Source: Myxococcus sp. CA023 (GTDB lineage: Bacteria > Myxococcota > Myxococcia > Myxococcales > Myxococcaceae). Taken from it: a stretch of DNA of 59,961 bases. Shown piece after piece: positions 44,721-53,367 of this stretch. Each line of letters opens with the position of its first letter. The stretch's first letter is position 1. The stretch is from contig NZ_JAAEAH010000061.1 of assembly GCF_010998615.1 (NCBI RefSeq), positions 1-59,961 on the forward strand. Direction: 5' to 3'. Both the position numbers and the translations under genes were made by a program. Under the pieces are notes generated by a model. That model was given only the letters and a program-made list of their open reading frames with translations, did not search any database and was not told the origin of the DNA.

Positions 44721-44828
44721 GTTCGACGCGTCCCTGCTCGTGCCCAACTCACTGACATTCCAGGGCTTCTCCCAAGTGTCTGGTACGGATCGTTCTTTGC
44801 TAGGCGTCCGGTGTTGAAAGGAGTCACC

Positions 44829-46178
44829 ATGACACGCGCTCGTTTCGCTTCAGCCCTCACGCTGGGGGCTTTCCTCGTCCTCGGCCCCACGGGGGCGCTG
44901 GCACAGTCCAACAACAACCCCGACAACCCGGAGTGTCTGGGCGACCGGTGCGGCATGCCGCTGGAAGTCGGCGGTGGCTGTGGCTGCGGCGCGGGCGGCA
45001 GCGTGTGGGTCAACTACACGGACGACGGCGACACGCTGTCGTACACGGACGACGCGGACGGCGACGGCCGCGCGGATGACCGCGACAACTGTCCCTTCGT
45101 CTCCAACCGCGACCAGGCGGACGACGACGGTGACGGCGTGGGCAACGCCTGCGACAACTGCCCCACGCTCTCCAACTTCCAGCAGCGCGACGCGGACGGC
45201 GACGGCATCGGCGACGACTGCGACCCGGACCAGGACAACGACGGCGTCGCCAACGCGCAGGACAACTGCCCGCTGGTGCCCAACCCCCCGCTGGTGCCCA
45301 ACCAGCCCCAGGCGGACCTGGACGGTGATGGCCTGGGCGACGTCTGCGACCTGGACGACGACGGTGACGGCGAGCTGGACGGCGACGACAACTGCCCCCG
45401 CGTCTTCAACCCCGACCAGGTCATCAAAGACGAAGAGGCTCACTTGTGCCGCGTGGATGCGGACAACGACAACATCTCCGACAGCAGCGACAACTGCCCC
45501 GGTGTGCCCAACCCCGACCAGCGCGACACGGATGGTGACGGCGTGGGCGACGCGTGCGACGCCGACATCGACGGCGACAGCGTGCTCAACACGCAGGACA
45601 ACTGCCCCGCCGTCGAAAACCGCGACCAGCGCGACGACGACCGCGACGGCATTGGCGACGCGTGCGACACGCGCTACTGCCTGGTGACGAACCCCGAGCG
45701 CCCCGACGACTGCCTGGACCCGAAGTCGCCGTTCACCGTCAGCGCCGGTGGCCTGTTCCGCACGGACAAGGCCGGCATCACCATCCGTCCGCCGCTGTTC
45801 GCCAACCGCAACGGCGCGGCCATGGAGTACGAGTGGGTGGTGGTGAAGCGTCCCTCGGGTTCCACCTCGGTGGTGGAGCGTCCGCAGGGCGCCGTGACGC
45901 TCAGCCGCGACTGGCAGTACATGTACGTCGACGGCAGCGTGCCCACCTTCGTCCCGGACAAGAAGGGCGAGTACCAGCTCCAGCTGACCGCGCGCCTGGC
46001 CTTCTCCGACCGCGTCTTCCCGGACCAGCGCGTGTCCACCTCCACCCTCACGGTGCTCGTGGGGGATGACTCGAAGGAGGGCAACAACTGCAGCTCGGTG
46101 CCCGCCGGCTTCAGCGCCGCCGCCCTGGGCGCCGCGCTGCTCAGCGTGCTGATGCGCCGCCGCCGTCCCCAGCAGTAA
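44829..46178 (+). CDS. TSP type-3 repeat protein with PKD-like domain and MYXO-CTERM-like tail
   Basis: 449 aa. Cleavable signal peptide (ending GALAQ), a Cys/Gly-rich stretch, then about eight thrombospondin type-3 calcium repeats ([41 protein letters not shown] and others). A PKD/Ig-like domain follows (about 330-420, [17 protein letters not shown] ... [11 protein letters not shown]). The C-terminus [10 protein letters not shown] plus a hydrophobic helix and RRRR resembles the MYXO-CTERM sorting tail, whose cysteine is cut and lipidated for the cell surface. AAAGGAG precedes the ATG. Confidence 0.85.
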   Translation: MTRARFASALTLGAFLVLGPTGALAQSNNNPDNPECLGDRCGMPLEVGGGCGCGAGGSVWVNYTDDGDTLSYTDDADGDGRADDRDNCPFVSNRDQADDDGDGVGNACDNCPTLSNFQQRDADGDGIGDDCDPDQDNDGVANAQDNCPLVPNPPLVPNQPQADLDGDGLGDVCDLDDDGDGELDGDDNCPRVFNPDQVIKDEEAHLCRVDADNDNISDSSDNCPGVPNPDQRDTDGDGVGDACDADIDGDSVLNTQDNCPAVENRDQRDDDRDGIGDACDTRYCLVTNPERPDDCLDPKSPFTVSAGGLFRTDKAGITIRPPLFANRNGAAMEYEWVVVKRPSGSTSVVERPQGAVTLSRDWQYMYVDGSVPTFVPDKKGEYQLQLTARLAFSDRVFPDQRVSTSTLTVLVGDDSKEGNNCSSVPAGFSAAALGAALLSVLMRRRRPQQ

Positions 46179-46212
46179 CCTCGCCGTCCCCCCACCAGGA
46201 GGTCCCTTCCGC

Positions 46213-48192
46213 ATGCGCCGCTTCGTTCGTACCTCGCTGCTCGCGGCGGGCCTCCTGGCTTCGGGCCTGTGGTCCTGTTCAGACGCCATGCTCGAATCGA
46301 GGGTGGATGCGCTCTCCAACCTCGATGACCGGCTGACGCTCCAGGGGCGGGTGTGCACGCGCCCGCCCAGCCCCTCCGGCTTCCCGGTGAAGGTGGTGGT
46401 GGTCATCGACGAGTCGGGCAGCATGTGTGTCTCCGACCCGCCGGGCTCGCAGCTCGACAACGGCTTCTGCCAGCGCCGGGAGATTCTGGACATCATCCCG
46501 GAGGGCGTCACCGAGCCCGCGCGCGTGCGCGCCCTCAAGCGGCTGGTGCAGCAGTTCCGGGAAGTGAATGCGCAGGGCGGCAACGTGCAGGTCTCCGTTG
46601 CTCCCTTTGAAACGAACGTGCGCAACGTCTGGCCGCCCACCACGACGGGGGACCGCTTCGCCCGGCCGGACAACAACATCGACAGCTACATCGAGGGCCT
46701 GCAGAGCCAGCTGGGCAAGGGCACCGACTACCAGGGCGCCCTGTCCTATGCCTACAGCCTCATCTCCAGCGACATCAACGCGGTGGCGCAGTCCAACCCG
46801 GAGTTGCTGCCGCGCACGCGCTACGTCGTCGTCTTCCTCACGGACGGCACGCCGTATCCGCGCTGCTCGGCCACCGACAACCTCAGCGTCTACGCCGACC
46901 CGGACAACCCGGACCTGACGTGGGCGGACTCGCTGCGCGACTTCTGCAACCTCACCAACACCACGGACCAGATTGACGGGTTCGAGGTGGGGACGGACCG
47001 CAACCAGAACTACCAGCTGTTCAGTTACGTGCGGCGGCTGATGGAGTTGAAGGACCAGTACAACGTGGGCGATTTGCGCATGCACACGGTGCTGCTCTTC
47101 AACCAGGAAGCGGTGCGGGCGTGTGGCCCCATCTGCCAGGACATCTACGGCGTGTACCCGGGCGTGGAGCCGGCGCGCTACCCGGAGGCCGCGAAGAAGA
47201 TCGCCGCCTGGCTGCTGCGGCGCTTCGCGGACATCGGCAACGGCGTGTACCAGGAGTTCAACGACACGGGCGAAATCTCCAACCTGGGCCTGGGCGCACT
47301 GGACTACTCGTCGTTCGCCTCGCGCAACGTGATGAAGACGTTGATGGTGGAGTCGCTCAGCTCCGCGCCGGGTGACACCAGCCGCGTGCTGGACAGTGAT
47401 GGGGACGGGGTGCCGGACTCCATCGACAACAGCTTCACGCTGAAGACCAACACCTTTGTGGCGGACAGCGATGGCGACTGCCTGGATGACGGCTTCGAGT
47501 ACCGCCGCGAGGACCAGGGCTTCCGCGCCGCCAATGATTTGGACGCGCGCGGGTGCAACCCGGCCTCGCCGCTGACGCCCAACTGCGTCTGCCGCGACAC
47601 GGACGGTGACGGCCTGTCCCAGTTCGCCGAGGACTACCTGCGCACGCGCACCGGCATCGTGGACAGCGACGGAGACGGCGTGCCGGACGGCCTGGAGGCG
47701 CGCTGGGGGCTCAACCCGCTGGAGAACAGCGTGTCGGGCCTGGACACGGACGGCGACGGCATCCCGGACGCCCAGGAGCTGCGGGCGGGAAGTAATCCCA
47801 CGCGCCGCGACAAGGCCTTCCACGAGCGCTTCGGCTACCAGTACGAGACGCGCATCGCGGAGGTCCGTCCCGACGGCAGCCTCTGCTACGACTTCACCGT
47901 GTCCAACCTGCAGCTCGTCACGCCGCCGGACCGCGCGGGCGTGAAGCAGGGCTACAACCTCTTCAAGGTGTGGTTCGCCGAGGCACCGGAGAGTGGCGTG
48001 AGCACGGACTACGGCGTGTGGCGCACCGCCTGCGCCTGGGCGCAGTATGCGCCGCCCAGCGTGCGGGTCCCGGTGGGGCCCGAGCTGGCCTTCGAGGATG
48101 CTGACTTCCGCCGGCCCGACACCTTGAGCAACCCGTGGAACAACCAGAACGACTGCGTCGGAATCCCGCCCTCGGGGAGCGCCAATCCGTGA
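46213..48192 (+). CDS. VWA-domain / TSP type-3 lipoprotein
   Basis: 659 aa. Lipobox LWSC. VWA domain with an intact MIDAS start DESGSM (about residues 71-76) and later YVVVFLTDGTPYP. Asp-rich calcium repeats fill residues about 395-530 (DSDGDGVPDSIDN, DTDGDGLSQFAEDY, DTDGDGIPDAQELRAGS). The C-terminal block GYQYETRIAEV ... LCYDFTVSNL is shared with the genes at 43069 and 48189. It probably binds Ca2+ and a ligand on the cell surface. It overlaps the next gene by GTGA. Confidence 0.87.
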   Translation: MRRFVRTSLLAAGLLASGLWSCSDAMLESRVDALSNLDDRLTLQGRVCTRPPSPSGFPVKVVVVIDESGSMCVSDPPGSQLDNGFCQRREILDIIPEGVTEPARVRALKRLVQQFREVNAQGGNVQVSVAPFETNVRNVWPPTTTGDRFARPDNNIDSYIEGLQSQLGKGTDYQGALSYAYSLISSDINAVAQSNPELLPRTRYVVVFLTDGTPYPRCSATDNLSVYADPDNPDLTWADSLRDFCNLTNTTDQIDGFEVGTDRNQNYQLFSYVRRLMELKDQYNVGDLRMHTVLLFNQEAVRACGPICQDIYGVYPGVEPARYPEAAKKIAAWLLRRFADIGNGVYQEFNDTGEISNLGLGALDYSSFASRNVMKTLMVESLSSAPGDTSRVLDSDGDGVPDSIDNSFTLKTNTFVADSDGDCLDDGFEYRREDQGFRAANDLDARGCNPASPLTPNCVCRDTDGDGLSQFAEDYLRTRTGIVDSDGDGVPDGLEARWGLNPLENSVSGLDTDGDGIPDAQELRAGSNPTRRDKAFHERFGYQYETRIAEVRPDGSLCYDFTVSNLQLVTPPDRAGVKQGYNLFKVWFAEAPESGVSTDYGVWRTACAWAQYAPPSVRVPVGPELAFEDADFRRPDTLSNPWNNQNDCVGIPPSGSANP

Positions 48193-49937
48193 GCCGCGTT
48201 GTCCGAGTATTGGCGGGCGTCCTGGTGGCCGTGGCGATGGTGATGGCGTGTACGGATTCCTATCTGTACGACCCTCGCCGTGACACGGAAGTGCCGGTGG
48301 ACCGGGCGGTGACATTGGAAGGCCGCTTCTGCTCCGTGGGCAGCAATGAGGTGGTGCGGCCCATCAAGCTGGTGGTCGCCATGGACGCCTCGCAGTCCAT
48401 GCGGGTGAGCGACCCGGACGGCGCGCGCGCCACCGCGCTGGTGGAGCTCATCCAGAACCTGCCCAGGGACCCCGAGGTGCACCTGGCGGTGATGCTCTTC
48501 GCGGGCAGCACCACGGCCTTCCTCACGCAGCAGCCGGGCAACCCGCCTCAGGACGGCTTCGTCCAGGTGTCCTCCATGGATGACGCCACGCTGCGGCGCC
48601 TGTCCGAGCAGCTGCTCACCTTCCGCAACCCCGACACCTCGCCGAACCGGGACTCGACGGACTTCGTCAAGCCGTTGTCGGACATCTACTCGCTCATCAA
48701 CACGGACATTGCGCGCAGCAGGCTGGACCCGGGCGGTGCGCAGGCGCTGGCGCAGGCGCGCTACTCCGTCATCTTCCTGTCGGACGGCAAGCCCACCAAC
48801 GACCAGGACGACGAGCTGCTCCGGGGTGACGCGGTGGTGCGCATCCGCCAGCTGCGCGATTTGGTGGAGGACGTGCGCGTCAACACCGTGCACGTCTTCA
48901 ACCCCACGCAGCCGGTGTCCTCGGTGTGTGACCTGTCGGGTGACGGGGGCTGCCCGCTGCTCATCATCAACCAGAACGCGGACCGGTTGGAGCAGATGGC
49001 GACGCTGGGTGGCGGCAACTTCCGCGACTTCCGCAACAACGAGCCCATCAACTTCCTGGACTTCACCTTCGGCCAGGTGCGCCGCGCCTTCATCGTGAAG
49101 GAGATGGTGGCCTTCAACTTCTCCGCGCCGCCGGGCAGCCCGGTGGGCGAGGCGGACTCGGACGGTGACGGCCTGACGGACGCGCGCGAGCTGGAGCTGG
49201 GCACGGACCCGCACAAGGTGGACACGGACGGGGATGGCTTCAGCGACGGCGTGGAGGTGTACTTCCGCGACCGCGGCGTGGACTTCAACCCCACGCAGGA
49301 GGCCCTGCCGGACGGCGGCGGGCTGGACCGCGGGTGTCCGCCGGCGCTGCGCGGCGTGGACTCGGACTGCGACGGCCTGCTGGACTGCGACGAGCAGTTC
49401 GTGGGCACCAACGCGACGCTGGCGGACAGTGACCGGGACGGCGTGCCGGACGGCATGGAGTGGTTGGGCGGCACGCAGGGCGCCAGCAACGACTTGGACG
49501 AGGACCCGGACAACGATGGCCTGACGAACCGCATGGAGCTGCGGATGCACACCCGGCCGCTGGTGGTGGACACCGCGGACCTGTCGGTGAATGGCTACCG
49601 CTACGCCTTCGAGGCGGACGGCCCGCCGGACAACCGGGGCCGCCAGTGCTACCGCTTCCGCGTGGAGAACGTCCTGCTGGCTCCGACGATGGCGTCCGCG
49701 GACGACGCGGGCGTGGTGCAACGCGGGGCGGGCTTCAACGACATCGCGCTGTCCGTGGCCATGGTGCCCGGAGACGACCCCACCGCCCGGACGCTTGTCC
49801 GTACCTTCCGCGTGAATGACGTGCGCTACCCGGTGGGCGGCATCAAGTCGCCCGCCGACGGCGTCATCCGCGTGGAACCCGAGCAGCTCGTCGACGGTTG
49901 CTCCGGCCGCCCCGACGACGTGCCCCCAATGCCTTGA
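48189..49937 (+). CDS. VWA-domain / TSP type-3 lipoprotein, paralogue
   Basis: 582 aa. GTG 48189 overlaps the previous stop codon (GTGA) and has GGGGAG 9 nt upstream. Lipobox VMAC. VWA domain with MIDAS DASQSM (about residue 68) and YSVIFLSDGKPTN. Calcium repeats follow (DSDGDGLTDARELELGTDP; DSDRDGVPDGMEW), then the shared C-terminal block GYRYAFEADGP ... QCYRFRVENVLLAPT. Together with the two genes upstream it forms a paralogous set that arose by duplication. Confidence 0.86.
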   Translation: MSRVVRVLAGVLVAVAMVMACTDSYLYDPRRDTEVPVDRAVTLEGRFCSVGSNEVVRPIKLVVAMDASQSMRVSDPDGARATALVELIQNLPRDPEVHLAVMLFAGSTTAFLTQQPGNPPQDGFVQVSSMDDATLRRLSEQLLTFRNPDTSPNRDSTDFVKPLSDIYSLINTDIARSRLDPGGAQALAQARYSVIFLSDGKPTNDQDDELLRGDAVVRIRQLRDLVEDVRVNTVHVFNPTQPVSSVCDLSGDGGCPLLIINQNADRLEQMATLGGGNFRDFRNNEPINFLDFTFGQVRRAFIVKEMVAFNFSAPPGSPVGEADSDGDGLTDARELELGTDPHKVDTDGDGFSDGVEVYFRDRGVDFNPTQEALPDGGGLDRGCPPALRGVDSDCDGLLDCDEQFVGTNATLADSDRDGVPDGMEWLGGTQGASNDLDEDPDNDGLTNRMELRMHTRPLVVDTADLSVNGYRYAFEADGPPDNRGRQCYRFRVENVLLAPTMASADDAGVVQRGAGFNDIALSVAMVPGDDPTARTLVRTFRVNDVRYPVGGIKSPADGVIRVEPEQLVDGCSGRPDDVPPMP

Positions 49938-49948
49938 GAACCGACGCC

Positions 49949-52333
49949 ATGCCCACCTCTGTCCGTCTGTTGCCGCTCGCGTTGCTCGTCCTCGCCGCCT
50001 GTTCGTCTGGAGGAGGCGAGACACCAGACGCGGGGACTCCCGTGGTGGAGGACCTGTGCAATTCGCGCGAGGAGGCGCTGACGCGGCCCGAGTGCGAGCT
50101 CAAGCCGGGCGAGCCGCTGGAGCGCTTCCTGGCGCTGGACAGCGAGCCGCGCGCCGGTGACCAGGACTGGTACCGCGTCGTCCTGCCGCCCGGCACGAAC
50201 GCCCGCACGCTGCTGAACGTCAACGGGACGTACCTGGCGTCCAGCACCGCGGTGAATCTGTCCGTCACCATCCTGGGGCCGCTGCCGGACGGGAAGGAGG
50301 GCTCGCTGGCGAGGAAAGAGGACAAGCATGCCCAGGGCGCGCCCCGTCCGGTGGACATCGTGTTGCCGCTGCGCGACGGGCTGGAGAACCAGACGCTGCT
50401 GGTGCTGGTGCAGGACGCGCCGGACGTGCCTTCGCGGCCCAACTTCGACGCGCGCAACAAGTACCGGTTGACGGTGCGCATCGACCAGAACCCGGACGCG
50501 CAGGAGCCCAACGACACGTCGGAGACGGCCACGCCGCTGGTCCTAACGCAGTCGGGGGAGATGCTGATGGGCGCCTCCACCGGCTACCTGGCCACGGACA
50601 ACGACGTGGACCACTATGCCTTCGACCTGGCGGCGGAGAAGATTGCCTACGTGCACGTCACCGCGCCCAACCTGGACGCCGTGCCCAACTGGCGCCTGTC
50701 CTACGAGCTGTGGCGCCCGGGCTTCACGGAGAAGGAGGACGAAGGCGTGGTGCTGCCCCAGGTGCGCGGCGGCGAACTGGCCACCGCGCGCAAAGTCAAG
50801 GTGGAGCACGCGGGGCGGTGGACGCTGGTGGTGAAGGGCTATCGCGGCATCAACGACCGGGACACCGCGCAGGGCGACCTCACGCAGCCCTACGAGGTGG
50901 AGGTGCGCGTCCTGGAGGAAGAGGACCCGCAGGACCAGATAGCGCCGGGCAAGCCAGACAATGACGGGGCGCAGACGGCCACCGCGCGCAACCTCGTCAG
51001 CACCACGCCCGGCGGCGCCGGCTCGTCTGTCTCCTTCACCGGCCGCCTGGGCTACATCTCTGACCGGGATTGGTACTCGGTGCGGCTGCCGGCCTCCAGC
51101 ACCCCCACGCTGCTGCGCTACCGGCTGGTGCCGCTGGATACGGGTGGCCGCTTCCCCGCGATGCCGGTGACGGCCTCGCGCGTGGTGCACGTGTTCACCC
51201 TGGTCGCCACCGGGGGCCCCTTGAACGAGTCGCGGGAGCGCTGCGCCACCGACGCCGCCGTCTGCCCGCGCGACTTCTCGGAGAACCCCGACGCCCGGGG
51301 CCTGGTGGATCGCTTCTGCCGGCGCACGGATTTGCCCGCGCCCATGTGTCTTCACTCGTCTCGCGAGGAGGCCGTGGGCAACTCGCGCTTCACCGCCCTG
51401 AGCAACTTCCGGGGTGTCATCCCGGTTCCGGCGCATGACGCCGCGCTGATGTACTACTTCCTGGTGCAGGACAACGGCTCGTGGGTCGACGACAAGGACT
51501 ACCGCCTGGAGGTGAGCTGGGACGCGGAGGACGCGGACGAGCTGTCTCGCTACGTCAATGGCGCGGAGGCGCCGGTGGCGCGTACGCTCGCGTCCACCAC
51601 GGCCTTCCCGTCGCCGCCCGACACGGCGGAGTTCTCCGTCACGGGCCAGTTGTCGCACGGCCACGGCCGGCTGCGCAGCGGAATGGACCGCGTCAACGGG
51701 CTCGGAGTGCGTGGTCCGCTGGACTACGACGCCGTGCCTTCCGACATGGACTCGTACGTGTTCGACCTGCCCTCGGTGCCTCCGCCGGAGGACCGGACGT
51801 GGCTGCTCCAGTGGGAGGTGGCGAAGCTGGCCGACGGTGGCACGCCGCACGGCCTGGCGCTGGACCTCACCTTCTGTGACGGCGATGCGACGGACGCCGG
51901 TGTCGGCACCTGCACGCCGGTGCGCACGGGCAACCGGGGGCCGCTGACGCTGGGCTACCGCTCGGACGCGCTGCGCGCCTGGCACACGCCGTCCAACGCG
52001 GGCACCAGCAGCCTGCAGCCGCTCTACCAGTTGGAGGACCGCCCCAACTCCACCGTCGTCACCCTGGCGCCCTATGCCTGCGGCTGCCTGGAGCGGCGCT
52101 TCATCCGCGGCGGCACCCTGCGCGTGGACGTGACGGCGTCGGAGCGGCTGGACTACGAGCGGGTGAACTACACGCTGCGCACCGGCCACGGGGACTATCC
52201 GCAGAGCTACCCGGTGGACGGCGGGACGACGGTGTCGTGCCCGGTCGTCACCGACGGTGGGACGACGCCGGACGGAGATGGCGGCGTCATCCAGAACTAC
52301 GCCGGGGGCTGCAACTTCACCTACCAGCCATGA
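49949..52333 (+). CDS. Lipoprotein with PPC-like domains
   Basis: 794 aa. Lipobox LAAC followed by SSGGGE. At least three repeats resemble bacterial pre-peptidase C-terminal (PPC) beta domains: EPNDTSETATPLVL followed by DNDVDHYAFDLAAEKIAYV, GRLGYISDRDWYSVRLPA, and VPSDMDSYVFDLPS. Cysteines are frequent in the C-terminal third. No catalytic domain is visible. It is 11 bp after the VWA gene and so probably part of the same surface complex. Confidence 0.78.
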   Translation: MPTSVRLLPLALLVLAACSSGGGETPDAGTPVVEDLCNSREEALTRPECELKPGEPLERFLALDSEPRAGDQDWYRVVLPPGTNARTLLNVNGTYLASSTAVNLSVTILGPLPDGKEGSLARKEDKHAQGAPRPVDIVLPLRDGLENQTLLVLVQDAPDVPSRPNFDARNKYRLTVRIDQNPDAQEPNDTSETATPLVLTQSGEMLMGASTGYLATDNDVDHYAFDLAAEKIAYVHVTAPNLDAVPNWRLSYELWRPGFTEKEDEGVVLPQVRGGELATARKVKVEHAGRWTLVVKGYRGINDRDTAQGDLTQPYEVEVRVLEEEDPQDQIAPGKPDNDGAQTATARNLVSTTPGGAGSSVSFTGRLGYISDRDWYSVRLPASSTPTLLRYRLVPLDTGGRFPAMPVTASRVVHVFTLVATGGPLNESRERCATDAAVCPRDFSENPDARGLVDRFCRRTDLPAPMCLHSSREEAVGNSRFTALSNFRGVIPVPAHDAALMYYFLVQDNGSWVDDKDYRLEVSWDAEDADELSRYVNGAEAPVARTLASTTAFPSPPDTAEFSVTGQLSHGHGRLRSGMDRVNGLGVRGPLDYDAVPSDMDSYVFDLPSVPPPEDRTWLLQWEVAKLADGGTPHGLALDLTFCDGDATDAGVGTCTPVRTGNRGPLTLGYRSDALRAWHTPSNAGTSSLQPLYQLEDRPNSTVVTLAPYACGCLERRFIRGGTLRVDVTASERLDYERVNYTLRTGHGDYPQSYPVDGGTTVSCPVVTDGGTTPDGDGGVIQNYAGGCNFTYQP

Positions 52334-52347
52334 GGCGGGTGGTGTCA

Positions 52348-52371
52348 GGGCGGGAGCGCTGGCTCCCGCCC
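52348..52371. terminator. Perfect 10-bp hairpin between convergent genes
   Basis: GGGCGGGAGC pairs with GCTCCCGCCC around a 4-nt loop, midway between a plus-strand and a minus-strand stop codon. It probably terminates transcription from both sides. Confidence 0.7.
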
Positions 52372-52395
52372 GTCACGCGGTGGTCCGCGAGGACT

Positions 52396-52833
52396 TCAGG
52401 GCGCGACGCCCAGCCCGTTGAGGGTGATGACCTGCTGGGCGGCGTTGGCGGCGTTGGATTCGATGGTAATCGTGCCGTTGTATTCCACGTCATCGGTGGG
52501 CATGAACGCCACCGTCAGGTAGGCGCGGTCATACGTCTCCAACCGCAGAGGCGTGCCCGGGGTGAAGCCTTCGGGAAGCTGGAGGGTGAAGACGCTCGGC
52601 GCCGACAGGGTGATGGCGGTGATGTCCAGCGGGTCCAGGCCGCGGTTCTGGATGGCCAGCGAGTTGTAGGCCGTCTGCCCGACGTAGGTGCCGTGGTTGA
52701 ACTCGCGGTTGAACGTCAGCGCCGCGCGGTCGATGAAGAGTGTGGGCGCCTGGGGAAGCTCCGTCTCGTTCCCACAGCCAGCCAGGGCGAAGAAGATGAT
52801 GGGGAGCCAACGGGTACGCAGTCGCATGGACAT
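52396..52833 (-). CDS. Lipoprotein with ASH/DUF1573-like domain
   Basis: 145 aa. ATG 52833 has GAGG 5 nt upstream; ATG 52827 is also possible. Lipobox LAGC. The rest is one Ig-like domain of the ASPM-SPD2-Hydin type: NSLAIQNRGLDPLDITAITL, TVAFMPTDDVEYNGTITIES, ITLNGLGVAP. Such domains mediate protein contacts. It is divergent from the next gene with only 25 bp between start codons. Confidence 0.75.
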   Translation of the reverse strand: MSMRLRTRWLPIIFFALAGCGNETELPQAPTLFIDRAALTFNREFNHGTYVGQTAYNSLAIQNRGLDPLDITAITLSAPSVFTLQLPEGFTPGTPLRLETYDRAYLTVAFMPTDDVEYNGTITIESNAANAAQQVITLNGLGVAP

Positions 52834-52858
52834 ACACGCCTCGCATGAGGGTCTGAAG

Positions 52859-53365
52859 ATGACGCCGGTTGTAACAGTGTTTGGCCGCAAGGCCCAGGCA
52901 GCAGCGGTGCTGCTTTTTGCGTCGCTTTGGGGCGGCTGCGACGGCACGCGCGAGGACTTCATCGGCGCGCGTGTGAAGGACACCTGCGGTGCGGCCTGGC
53001 CTGTGTGCGACCGCGTGGCGGGCTGTATTCTCGGCTCGGAAAGTTATTCGGAAGGTCGCTTCCCTGGCCGGCAGCAGCTCATCGTCCAGTTGAAGGAAGC
53101 CTCCACCGTGAAGGTGAGTCTCTTCCTGGAAGACGTCACCGCGGCGGGACGTGAAACCGTGGTGCTATTCCATGAAGAGGGCTGCCGGGCGCGCATCCGC
53201 CGGGCCACGGAAGGGCGCGCGGTGCTGGACGTGATGGAGCGACAGGGCGCCTTCACCGAGGAGGCGGAACTCACCGGCGTGGGCGACCACCTCATCGAGT
53301 TCGAGTCCGACATGCAGGCGCGCTACATCATCAAGGTGGACGTGACGCCGCTGCGCAATCGCTAG
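52859..53365 (+). CDS. Lipoprotein of unknown function
   Basis: 168 aa. ATG 52859 with GAGG 8 nt upstream. Lipobox GGC (LWGGCDG). The mature protein has a cysteine group (DTCGAAWPVCDRVAGC) and a beta-rich domain (QQLIVQLKEASTVKVSLFLE; EEAELTGVGDHLIEFESD). No family recognised. The start lies inside the short divergent spacer shared with the ASH lipoprotein, so both promoters must overlap coding DNA. Confidence 0.7.
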   Translation: MTPVVTVFGRKAQAAAVLLFASLWGGCDGTREDFIGARVKDTCGAAWPVCDRVAGCILGSESYSEGRFPGRQQLIVQLKEASTVKVSLFLEDVTAAGRETVVLFHEEGCRARIRRATEGRAVLDVMERQGAFTEEAELTGVGDHLIEFESDMQARYIIKVDVTPLRNR

Positions 53366-53367
53366 CG

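Noticed and set aside
44787..44800. Possible sigma54 promoter before the TSP3/MYXO-CTERM-like gene
   Set aside because: GG-N10-GC spacing and TTGCT are present, but the -24 box (CGGATC) matches poorly; not enough to call.
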